64,000 bases of DNA from Nitrospira sp. BO4. GTDB lineage: Bacteria > Nitrospirota > Nitrospiria > Nitrospirales > Nitrospiraceae. Both the position numbers and the translations under genes were made by a program. This document shows, piece by piece, positions 16,639 through 23,756 of this stretch. The stretch covers positions 32,746-96,745 of the forward strand of contig JAMPUU010000021.1 in assembly GCA_030144965.1 (NCBI GenBank), written 5' to 3'. How positions within the stretch are numbered: position 1 is the stretch's first letter; each line of letters opens with the position of its first letter. Under the pieces are notes generated by a model that was given only the letters and a program-made list of their open reading frames with translations, had not been told where the DNA came from and ran no database searches.

Positions 16639-18528
16639 ATGTCCAAGAAAGAGCCGGCCTCCCGCTCCCAGGACTCACGACAGGGCAGCGAGCCGTGTGA
16701 CGGACAGGCGAACGCCGGTCAATCAGAGCAGGGCAATCTGCAGGGGCTCATCCAGCAATTGCAGTCCGTTGTCGACGAGCTAAAGCAAGGCTTGCGCGAG
16801 TGCTGGGATCATGATCGCGACTCCACATCACGCTCAAGAAGTCGTGAGAACGATCTGCTACGCGAGTTGAGAGAATTGCGCCGCGACCTATATCAATCAC
16901 GCGAGCATGAGGCGTGGGAGCGGTGCCGAGCCGAACTGCATGCTGAGATCGAACGGCTGCGATGCGAAGTGGCTAGTTGCAAGGAGAAAGTCTGTCGGTC
17001 AGAAAGCTGTAGCACCGCTGCACCCCCCTATCCGCCATTTCCTCCGTATCCACCGTTCCCGCCATTTCCTCCGTATCCGCCATTCCCGCCAAGCTGTACA
17101 CCGCCGTGTGCGCTACCCTGCGGCCCAAGTCCGCCAACGGTCCGGCCGCCCAGTAGCAGCAGCTCGAGTTCGTCCATGACGCCGAGCCAAAGCTCCAGTA
17201 GCCAATACATTCCAGCGTCCAGCAGCTCCTCATCGCTAGGATCGAGTAGCTCATCGAGGTCGTCCAGCTCTATCAGCAGCGGCAGTTCACTCAGCAGCAC
17301 GTCGTTGCCACCGCCGAGTAGCAGTTCGTCAAGTCCTTCCAGCTCGAGCAGCAGCTCGTCCAGCTCCAGTGGTTCATCCAGCTCGAGCGGCAGCTCGTCC
17401 AGCTCAAGCAGTTCCTCAAGCTCTAGCAGTTCGTCGAGGCCGCCCGAACTTCAGCGGGTCGTGATCGCTGGAATCAGCAACGCCGGCATCTACTCGAACA
17501 AGTTTAGGCAAGAAGATGCCACTGGCCTACTCGACACGTTTCTCGCCGAGACGTGGGATTTCGACAGCGGCTACGTGAAAAATGCTGCACACCGGATGAA
17601 GGCACTGGGCAAGCCGATCAAGCGGTATTGGCAAAGCCTCTCTGGGGGCGACGAGGCCGGCGATGAGACGGTTTTCAGACTGCCGTTCAGCAGATGGCAA
17701 CTATACAGTCCTGCGCTCGCTGACCCCGGCTCTGAGATTCCGCCGTTGCCACCGGCTGCACCCAACAGTACGCTTTTACCTGACACCGCAGATCCGGAGA
17801 AGACGCATCATCTGATCCGCGATTTCATGTTTCTTCATGCGGCGTTACACAACGCCACAACGGCGACGCCACCCGGTGTATCGACCGTCAGCCGGCCGAC
17901 GGGGCCAGGTGCATTTCAAATAGTCCGCATACCGCTGGCCTCGCCGAGCGCGGACGACGCGCAACTGCCGAAGTTCACCCGTGGTACTGGACGTCACCAG
18001 GTGGACCAGAAACTGCTCGTCCAGCCGGCCAGCGTTGGTCCTCCAGGAGCTACAGGCGATCTAACTTTTAAAAAACGTTCGTTGAAATTTGTGTCGCTCT
18101 TGTACAAGCTGATACAGAACGGCGACGATGTAACCGATGTAACCAAGGGTCCGAACTGGTTTGGCGTAGCGATTCCGGACACTGGCTTCACGCAATTCAC
18201 GAACGTCGTCATCTATTTCCACCCGACGCCTGGGCAGGCTAAGTACGACAATGCTGACTATCAGGCGAAGACCGGGACCCGAATTCCCCCTCTCCCTCGC
18301 CGTGGCGACGCTCGCACGAATTGGAAGGAACTGAATGGATACGTCGATCGTCTTGGATGCCAGTTGGCAGGTGCCATCCAGGAGGGAGGGTCGACTGACC
18401 AGATTGTCATTCTTCCGTTTATGCGTGAACCCGATAACAGAAACATCGTCGAGACACTCATCAACGACCAGTGGTACTTCATCGTGCGCGACATACTAAT
18501 CGATATCGCTGCCAATGGGATCCCGTAG
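16639..18528 (+). CDS. Coiled-coil, PPY/PPF-repeat, poly-Ser protein with hydrolase-like C-terminal domain
   Basis: 629 aa from the ATG at 16639 (MSKKEP). In order: coiled coil (about 25-120) almost identical to the 15947-16582 protein; PPY/PPF repeat (128-150); SCTPPCALPCGPSPPTV (about 151-167); about 110 residues that are mainly Ser (to residue 270); and a folded domain from PELQRVVIAG to the end. That domain contains NVVIYFHPTPGQAKYDNADY, WKELNGYVDRLGCQLAGA, QIVILPFMREP and WYFIVRDILIDIAANG. The order of strands and helices is suggestive of an alpha/beta-hydrolase-like fold that stops before the place where a nucleophile Ser would be expected, so the domain may be truncated or inactive; this is inference. 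No signal peptide is seen. Confidence 0.6.
   Translation: MSKKEPASRSQDSRQGSEPCDGQANAGQSEQGNLQGLIQQLQSVVDELKQGLRECWDHDRDSTSRSRSRENDLLRELRELRRDLYQSREHEAWERCRAELHAEIERLRCEVASCKEKVCRSESCSTAAPPYPPFPPYPPFPPFPPYPPFPPSCTPPCALPCGPSPPTVRPPSSSSSSSSMTPSQSSSSQYIPASSSSSSLGSSSSSRSSSSISSGSSLSSTSLPPPSSSSSSPSSSSSSSSSSSGSSSSSGSSSSSSSSSSSSSSSRPPELQRVVIAGISNAGIYSNKFRQEDATGLLDTFLAETWDFDSGYVKNAAHRMKALGKPIKRYWQSLSGGDEAGDETVFRLPFSRWQLYSPALADPGSEIPPLPPAAPNSTLLPDTADPEKTHHLIRDFMFLHAALHNATTATPPGVSTVSRPTGPGAFQIVRIPLASPSADDAQLPKFTRGTGRHQVDQKLLVQPASVGPPGATGDLTFKKRSLKFVSLLYKLIQNGDDVTDVTKGPNWFGVAIPDTGFTQFTNVVIYFHPTPGQAKYDNADYQAKTGTRIPPLPRRGDARTNWKELNGYVDRLGCQLAGAIQEGGSTDQIVILPFMREPDNRNIVETLINDQWYFIVRDILIDIAANGIP
16856..17024 (+). 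repeat. Direct repeat copy 2 (169 bp)
   Basis: Second copy, offset 689 bp from the first, encoding the same coiled-coil half in the poly-Ser protein. Recombination between the copies would delete the 3' part of the short gene and fuse its 5' end in frame to the long gene, since 689 bp is not a multiple of three only if both lie in the same frame; here each copy is read in its own gene's frame, so the fusion keeps the reading frame. Confidence 0.8.
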
Positions 18529-18553
18529 GAAGAGCCGAGCCGGTAAGGAAGCT

Positions 18554-20773
18554 CTAGTGGGCTTCCTCGACGTGTAGTTCAGCAATGTTGCGCACTTCGT
18601 CGGGCGTTAGGTAGTCGATCGCTCCACCTGCGAAGTAGACCTCAATCGCACGAATCACGTCTTCGGCGGTGATCAGGTCCATGCAGCGGGGCAGCGTTTC
18701 CACCACATCGACGCAGCAGTGTTCGGGCGCATCCTTCTCATCGCCATCGCCCAGCGGCACCACCCGTGATTTCCAGCACCCGCCATGGTCGCAGCATCGC
18801 AACGCACCGGCGCGATGGAGAAACTGATGGTGAGAATACGCCTCCCAGTGCGGCGGCTCCCGGCCGCCGGCGATTACCACGCAGGGGCGGTTCTTCGGCA
18901 TTTCAGGTCGCGTCTCGACGGCTGCCGCGAGATGCATCATTAGTGTCACTGGGCACAGCACGCCTTGCGCGTGGTACACCAGGCGCACCAGTTGACGCAG
19001 GTCGGTCTTACCACGAAGATCGATGACATTCCGCAGCGGTGGATGCTCATGGCCACTCTCGCCAACCTGCACGAACAAAATACGGTTCCGGAAGTGATCG
19101 ATAACCTGTTGAAAGCGCCTGTGATCCCACCATTTGATGGTGAAATCGGACTTTCCGCCAGCGACAACGATCCAGAACGGCAGCGGTCGGCCGAAGATTT
19201 CCTCGACCTGTGAGTACCAGCTTTTTTCTAGATCAGAAATATGGATGTCGCCGTGAAAGGTGGTGGGTCGGATCGCCAGCCCCAGCTTTTGGTTCAAGTA
19301 TTCGATGAATCCGTGAATGAAGTGATAGGGCGCGTCGTTGCTGCGATGAATTAGCGGATACTCGCAATTAATAATCTGCACTGACGGATCGTCGTCCGGA
19401 AGCGGAGTAGTGTACGGGTTGTTCTCCCAAATCTCGGGACAAGGCGTACGCACATCGGTTTCAAACTCGCCGGGATAAGTTTGATGCAGATCGCGCACGG
19501 CGGCCGTCAGCATGACAATGTCGCCGGGTGACTGAAAGTTGCGAAGGATCAGCTTTCGTGGGCTGCGTACCGTACCGAAAGCGGTTGAACCTGACGAGCC
19601 CGATACGGGGAGAAGCATTATAGGCATTTTCTCATACTTGAGCCATTGCCCGTGAAACATTCCGCCGCCATAAGATAACTCGCAAAGCAATTCGTCATCG
19701 TCCCAAATCCGTAATTTTGGAGCATCGATGAGGCCACTGATTGTCCACTTCTTCTCCACTGCGCCGCTACCAGCGAGGATGGCACCGCCATCAAGAAGAG
19801 AGATTTGCCGAAAATCGTAACCGACGCGACAATAAGTGTACGTCTGCTGTTGGACGATAGTGTTGTTCAACATGCTGGATTTGGTTTCCGCGATTGCCTT
19901 GTTAGCCACGGACCAACGACTGCGAAGTTCATCCAGGAACTGCAGACAAAGGTCTTCCATCCAGAAACCGGGAACCCGCTCGTTGTACTCGTTCAACTTC
20001 CACTTGAGCATATTCCGATGCTGAAACAGTCGGTTCCCTTCAAAGTCGTGCTGACACATCGTACCGGCCAAAGAATAGATACTAAACCCGGGCATTGCAT
20101 AGTTCTGCCCTAACTTGCGCCATGACAAGTGAAATGTCTCCTTGTCGCCATGAATGTGCGAGTAGTAAAAATCGCTCCACTCGTTTAGATGCATCGTTAC
20201 CTGAAGCGCGCTCCAACAACGTCGCTTGTCGATCACGATCTGCCCGGATTCCACTTCGGGTTCGTCACAGTAGTTGAGATCCAAGATGTCCCAGATCGTC
20301 CGTGTCGGTGCGATCCTCTGGTAGTCAGGCCAGAAAATTGCCCCTGTATCTGTGTATGGTTTGGCGGTGAACAGATACTCTGGATTACGAACGGCTACAT
20401 TGTCCGCGTCCAACGCCAGGACTTCTTCAAACGGGCTGTGAATAATCGCGTACGGTTTCAGTTCCCATCCATTCAGAATCCGGGCCGGGTACATTGCGCG
20501 CACCTGATAAGCGTCAATGAATGTGATATCCAGGTGCCTGACTAGCTTGCGCATCTCGTGAGTTATTTCCCCTGGACCGAGATGCCAGAACTGAATTGGC
20601 AGCGTGCACCCGTACATTCGCAATACTGATGCACAGACGTAGCCGTTTGTGAAATAGCGCTCGCCACCGGCGCAGATTACGATTCCTCGCCCACCAAAAC
20701 GTTCGGCTGGATACTCGTGTTTTTGCGAAACGACAACTGCTAAACGCTCTTGATGTGCTCGAACATCTTCCAT
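18554..20773 (-). CDS. Two-module glycosyltransferase (mannosyltransferase-like + GT9-like)
   Basis: 739 aa from the ATG at 20773 (GGGTGG upstream, as in the 15947 gene). Residues about 20-260 resemble a nucleotide-sugar-dependent transferase of the GT8/GT71 type: RYFTNGYVCASVLRMYGCTL, then ALDADNVAVRNPEYLF, where DADN is a DxD metal-binding motif, then ESGQIVIDKRRCW. Residues about 400-700 resemble an ADP-heptosyltransferase/GT9 module (LILRNFQSPGDIVMLTAAVR near the start, LVYHAQGVLCPVTLMMHLAA near the donor site). Two GT modules in one chain suggest sequential sugar addition. It converges on the poly-Ser gene with 25 bp between stops, so the Ser-rich tracts are attractive acceptors; this is inference. 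LPS-type acceptors are the alternative. Confidence 0.75.
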   Translation of the reverse strand: MEDVRAHQERLAVVVSQKHEYPAERFGGRGIVICAGGERYFTNGYVCASVLRMYGCTLPIQFWHLGPGEITHEMRKLVRHLDITFIDAYQVRAMYPARILNGWELKPYAIIHSPFEEVLALDADNVAVRNPEYLFTAKPYTDTGAIFWPDYQRIAPTRTIWDILDLNYCDEPEVESGQIVIDKRRCWSALQVTMHLNEWSDFYYSHIHGDKETFHLSWRKLGQNYAMPGFSIYSLAGTMCQHDFEGNRLFQHRNMLKWKLNEYNERVPGFWMEDLCLQFLDELRSRWSVANKAIAETKSSMLNNTIVQQQTYTYCRVGYDFRQISLLDGGAILAGSGAVEKKWTISGLIDAPKLRIWDDDELLCELSYGGGMFHGQWLKYEKMPIMLLPVSGSSGSTAFGTVRSPRKLILRNFQSPGDIVMLTAAVRDLHQTYPGEFETDVRTPCPEIWENNPYTTPLPDDDPSVQIINCEYPLIHRSNDAPYHFIHGFIEYLNQKLGLAIRPTTFHGDIHISDLEKSWYSQVEEIFGRPLPFWIVVAGGKSDFTIKWWDHRRFQQVIDHFRNRILFVQVGESGHEHPPLRNVIDLRGKTDLRQLVRLVYHAQGVLCPVTLMMHLAAAVETRPEMPKNRPCVVIAGGREPPHWEAYSHHQFLHRAGALRCCDHGGCWKSRVVPLGDGDEKDAPEHCCVDVVETLPRCMDLITAEDVIRAIEVYFAGGAIDYLTPDEVRNIAELHVEEAH

Positions 20774-20836
20774 AACCACCCTGTAGAGAATGAGAGCGTG
20801 TCCTAGACCATTAACCCAGCGGTGTGTCGTATATAG

Positions 20837-21040
20837 CTACAGATTATCGAGGAGGTTAATACAAAACAAGGGCTCATTGAAGGTGTGCGGATCGAAATAC
20901 TTGCTGAAGGAGACCGGCTGCCGATACTCCCCGTACTTGCTCTTGGCGGTTCCGGTGGCCGGATCCAGGTACCGCTTGAGCAGCACTTCATACAACTCCT
21001 TCGGCGAGGTCGAGTGCTGATCTTCAGCGCTTCGCAAGTC
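20837..21040 (-). pseudogene. C-terminal remnant of an interrupted gene
   Basis: The minus frame ending at 20837 reads SPKELYEVLLKRYLDPATG, then KYGEYRQPVSFSKYFDPHTF, then NEPLFCINLLDNL before the stop: about 60 residues with ordinary protein composition and no start. Upstream of about 21040 the frame becomes the antisense of a transposase. It is best read as the tail of a gene cut by the IS3-type insertion. The parent protein is not recognised. Confidence 0.4.
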
Positions 21041-21042
21041 TC

Positions 21043-21445
21043 CTTCGGCACAGTAATCGGCTGGGCGATGGACCCGCGATTGACAGTGGATTTGGCTGAA
21101 CAGGCATTCCGCATGGCGCTCACCACTCGGCTGCCCGAAGCTGGACTCCTGCATCACTCCGATCGCGGGAGTCAGTATGCTGCATGGCAGAACCAGCAAA
21201 TGCTCACCACGCACGGCATCACCCCAAGCATGAGCCGCATAGGCAACTCCTGGGACAACGCCTGCGTTGAGAGCTTCTTTGGGACACTGAAGCGCAACTC
21301 GTGTACCATCGACACTATGCCACACGAGCCGAAGACACGCAGGACATCTTTCGAATACATCGAGGTGTCCATGATCGGAACCCGGCACTCGGCCCTCGGC
21401 TATCACTCCCCGGTCGAGTACGGATCGAGGGCGGCAGTCGCGTAA
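21043..21445 (+). mobile_element. IS3-family transposase remnant (C-terminal integrase core)
   Basis: Plus-frame translation from about 21050 gives VIGWAMDPRLTVDLAEQAF, LLHHSDRGSQYAAWQNQQML, ITPSMSRIGNSWDNACVESF and FGTLKRN, the second half of the DDE core of IS3-type OrfB, including the second Asp (HSDRG) and the final Glu (ESFFGTLK). The first Asp block, the HTH of OrfA and any start are missing, so the element is dead. The insertion cut the gene whose tail lies at 20837-21040. No clean terminal inverted repeats were identified. Confidence 0.8.
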
Positions 21446-21553
21446 CCTGGTGTCAACAGAATTGGTGGAAAGTCAATCGTGTCTTTACAACCGTCCACTA
21501 GAAGAAGTTCCTAACCGGGAGTAAAACCGGGAGTAGGTACCTCAGGAAAGAAA

Positions 21554-21583
21554 AAGGGGTTGCCTCCAGTGAGGCAACCCCTT
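21554..21583 (-). terminator. Rho-independent terminator after tRNA-Lys
   Basis: A 13-bp perfect stem (AAGGGGTTGCCTC against its complement) with a 4-nt loop. On the minus strand it is followed by a T-rich run (TTTTTCTTTCC), 10 bp beyond the 3' end of tRNA-Lys. Confidence 0.85.
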
Positions 21584-21592
21584 GATTTGAAA

Positions 21593-21668
21593 TGGTGAGC
21601 CGGCTGGGACTCGAACCCAGGGCCCTCGCCTTAAAAGGGCGATGCTCTACCGACTGAGCTACCGGCTC
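21593..21668 (-). tRNA. tRNA-Lys (anticodon UUU)
   Basis: 76 nt with encoded CCA. The acceptor arm GAGCCGG pairs with CCGGCTC; D-arm GCTC/GAGC; anticodon loop CTTTTAA gives UUU; T-arm GGGTTCGAGTCCC region is standard. This tRNA normally carries a 2-thiolated U34, of interest given the TusDCB-like genes at 50.6-51.5 kb. It ends the unusual 7.7-21.5 kb region but no repeated 3' segment marking an att site was found. Confidence 0.95.
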
Positions 21669-21673
21669 ACTAC

Positions 21674-21698
21674 AGGATGTTGAAAACGGCCGAGAACG
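21674..21698. repeat. Half copy of the interspersed GGATGTTG...CAACATCC repeat
   Basis: AGGATGTTGAAAACGGCCGAGAACGC matches one end of the repeat at 57799-57922 (as reverse complement: GGCC, T-run, CAACATCC). It lies 6 bp from the 5' end of tRNA-Lys in the same relative orientation as the repeat next to tRNA-Leu. Confidence 0.5.
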
Positions 21699-21747
21699 CA
21701 AGCCGCATCATATCATTGACCAATCACCGATGACCATTGACTAATTG

Positions 21748-23064
21748 TCAGGGGCGTTTGGGACGGCGGCGGGAACAGTCCAAGGGGTTACGCAGTATGA
21801 TCGTCTCGGCGCGCTTGGACCCGGTCGAGATCATATCGATTCGGCACTGCGCCAACTCTTCGATGCGCGCCACGTAGCGTTTCGCTTCCACGGGGAGTCG
21901 CGTATAGCGGGTCGTCCCTGTCGTCGCGCTGGTCCACCCCTTCATCCGTTGATAGACCGGCACGCAGTTGGTCAAGACATCGAGATCGGCCGGCATGGTC
22001 TTATACACGGTGCCCCCATGTCTGTAGCCGATGCAGAGCTTCAACTCTTTGCAGCCGTCGAGCACATCGAGTTTGGTGACGGCCAGCGAGGTGAGTCCGT
22101 TCACCTGTGTCGCATGACGCACCACGACCGCGTCATACCAGCCGCAGCGTCTCGCCCGTCCCGTCGTCGATCCGAACTCTCGCCCTCGCTCTTGGAGCCC
22201 CCGTCCAACCTCGTCGGTCAGTTCGGTCGGAAACGGCCCACTCCCGACCCGGGTGGAATAGGCCTTGGCAATGCCCATGACCGCGTCGATCATCGTTGGA
22301 CCGACACCGGTCCCGGTGCACGCTCCACCGGCCGCAGCACTCGACGAAGTAACGTAGGGATAGGTGCCGAAGTCCACATCCAGATTCGTGCCCTGAGCGC
22401 CTTCAAACAAGACCGTCTTATTCTTCTCGATCGCGCGGTTCAGCAACGTGGTCGTGTCGACAATGTGGCTCTTGAGCCGGTCGGCATAACCCATATAGTG
22501 ATGGAAGACTTTGTCGACTTGAAACGTTTCGACCTTATGGAGTTTCTCTAGGAACCAGTTCATTTCGACAAGATTCTCCGCAAGTTTTTTCTTGAACAAG
22601 GGGGGATTCAGCAAATCGCCCATCAGAATCCCGATCCGTGCCATCTTGTCGGCATAGGACGGCCCAATCCCCCGGCCGGTCGTCCCGATCTTCCGTGATC
22701 CTTTGGACTGTTCCGATGCCCGGTCGATCGCCTTATGATAGGGAAGGATCAAGTGTGCCCGCTGGCTGATGACGAAGTTCTTACGGATCGCGATGCCCTT
22801 GGTCTGGAGCTGATCCATCTCTTCGATGAGAGACCCGGGATCCACGACGACACCGTTTCCAATGACACAAGTCGTCCCCCGGTACAAAATTCCCGACGGG
22901 ATGAGATGAAAAATGTAGGTCCCACGTTCATTGATGACGGTGTGCCCGGCATTCGACCCGCCTTGATAGCGCACGACAAAATCGGCACCGCGAGCCAAGA
23001 TATCGACGATCTTGCCCTTGCCTTCATCGCCCCATTGCGCGCCGATGATGACGAGATTCCCCAT
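21748..23064 (-). CDS. purA: Adenylosuccinate synthetase
   Basis: 438 aa starting at MGNLVIIGAQWGDEGKGK; the frame runs 37 codons further upstream, but that extension has no family similarity. PurA joins IMP and aspartate with GTP hydrolysis to make adenylosuccinate, the first committed step to AMP. Visible signatures: GDEGKGKIVD P-loop with catalytic Asp at about 13, GGSNAGHTV with catalytic His at about 41, GTTGRGIGPSY at about 125, and the C-terminal STGSKRAETI. Length is the usual 430-440 aa. It stands alone between tRNA-Lys and tRNA-Ala. Confidence 0.97.
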   Translation of the reverse strand: MGNLVIIGAQWGDEGKGKIVDILARGADFVVRYQGGSNAGHTVINERGTYIFHLIPSGILYRGTTCVIGNGVVVDPGSLIEEMDQLQTKGIAIRKNFVISQRAHLILPYHKAIDRASEQSKGSRKIGTTGRGIGPSYADKMARIGILMGDLLNPPLFKKKLAENLVEMNWFLEKLHKVETFQVDKVFHHYMGYADRLKSHIVDTTTLLNRAIEKNKTVLFEGAQGTNLDVDFGTYPYVTSSSAAAGGACTGTGVGPTMIDAVMGIAKAYSTRVGSGPFPTELTDEVGRGLQERGREFGSTTGRARRCGWYDAVVVRHATQVNGLTSLAVTKLDVLDGCKELKLCIGYRHGGTVYKTMPADLDVLTNCVPVYQRMKGWTSATTGTTRYTRLPVEAKRYVARIEELAQCRIDMISTGSKRAETIILRNPLDCSRRRPKRP

Positions 23065-23327
23065 AGTGGAAGTTCCCAGTTCCCAGCCTGTTTCCGCACG
23101 AAAAAATGGCTCTGACCGGATTCGGAGATCAGAGCCAAGGCGGCTCATGGTAGGTGTCGCCCTGTCGTTTGTCAAGCCACTCTCGCATGACCCCTCTATT
23201 GGATCAACTGAGGGGGAAAACCGCCGGGGCTTTCTTGACTGGCCTGTATCTGCGTGTTAGCATGGCCGGAATCGTTCTCAACGCCTCGATTTTTCGATTC
23301 ATTTTCGATTCTCGGGACTAATCGGGT

Positions 23328-23403
23328 GGGGCTGTAGCGCAGTTGGGAGCGCGCGTGAATGGCATTCACGAGGTCGCCGGTTCAATCCCGGCCAGCTCCA
23401 CCA
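23328..23403 (+). tRNA. tRNA-Ala (anticodon GGC)
   Basis: 76 nt including CCA. Acceptor GGGGCTG pairs with CAGCTCC (one G-U type pair); D-arm GCGC/GCGC; anticodon stem GTGAA/TTCAC with loop TGGCATT giving GGC; T-loop GGTTCAATCC. Divergent from purA. Confidence 0.95.
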
Positions 23404-23756
23404 AACCGCACTTCGTGTGTACCGTCGGCTATTTTTTGGTTTTTGGTCATTGAGCCGACGGATAGAACCCACAAGTGCTTTGCAGTTTGCCGATGTATCG
23501 GTTGAGCCGATCGCTAAGTTTCGTCTTATCGTAATTGACGCGATCGGAAAGAGTCTTCAACCCACGTTGGTATTTTTAAGATTCACCGCTTGCGCGGCCG
23601 GATAGACACCTTAGGTGTTGTACTATTTGGGTTCTTGAATATTTGCCATGTTTAATTTCCTTACTTTGCCTCGCCTGCCGACCTGCTAGCTGTCACGTCA
23701 TTTGAGTTCGTCTCGGTTGATCCAGTCAGTCCATTTCACACGGAAGGTTTGCGCCG
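23404..23756. other. Intergenic region after tRNA-Ala
   Basis: 353 bp. An 8-bp inverted repeat CGTCGGCT/AGCCGACG (23423-23430 and 23453-23460) with a T-rich 22-nt loop may help end the tRNA transcript. On the minus strand a short open stretch (about 23590-23450) encodes a helical peptide (KTLSDRVNYDKTKLSDRLNR) without a good start, and upstream of it ATGGCAAATATTC has a ribosome site but stops after 8 codons; this could be a broken small gene. Nothing else seen. Confidence 0.4.

Noticed and set aside
17028..17300. Leu/Asp/Glu-rich minus-strand ORF opposite the poly-Ser tract
   Set aside because: It is the antisense of Ser codons (AGC/TCG read as Leu, Asp and Glu), has no ribosome site and mirrors the plus-strand gene exactly.
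20837..21406. 189-aa minus-strand ORF as a complete gene
   Set aside because: Its first two thirds are antisense to the IS3-type transposase; only the last 60 residues look like real coding sequence.
21593..21668. tRNA-Lys as attachment site for an island spanning 7.7-21.6 kb
   Set aside because: No duplicate of the tRNA 3' segment was found near the integrase or in the 7.3-7.8 kb gap, and the integrase is at the far side.
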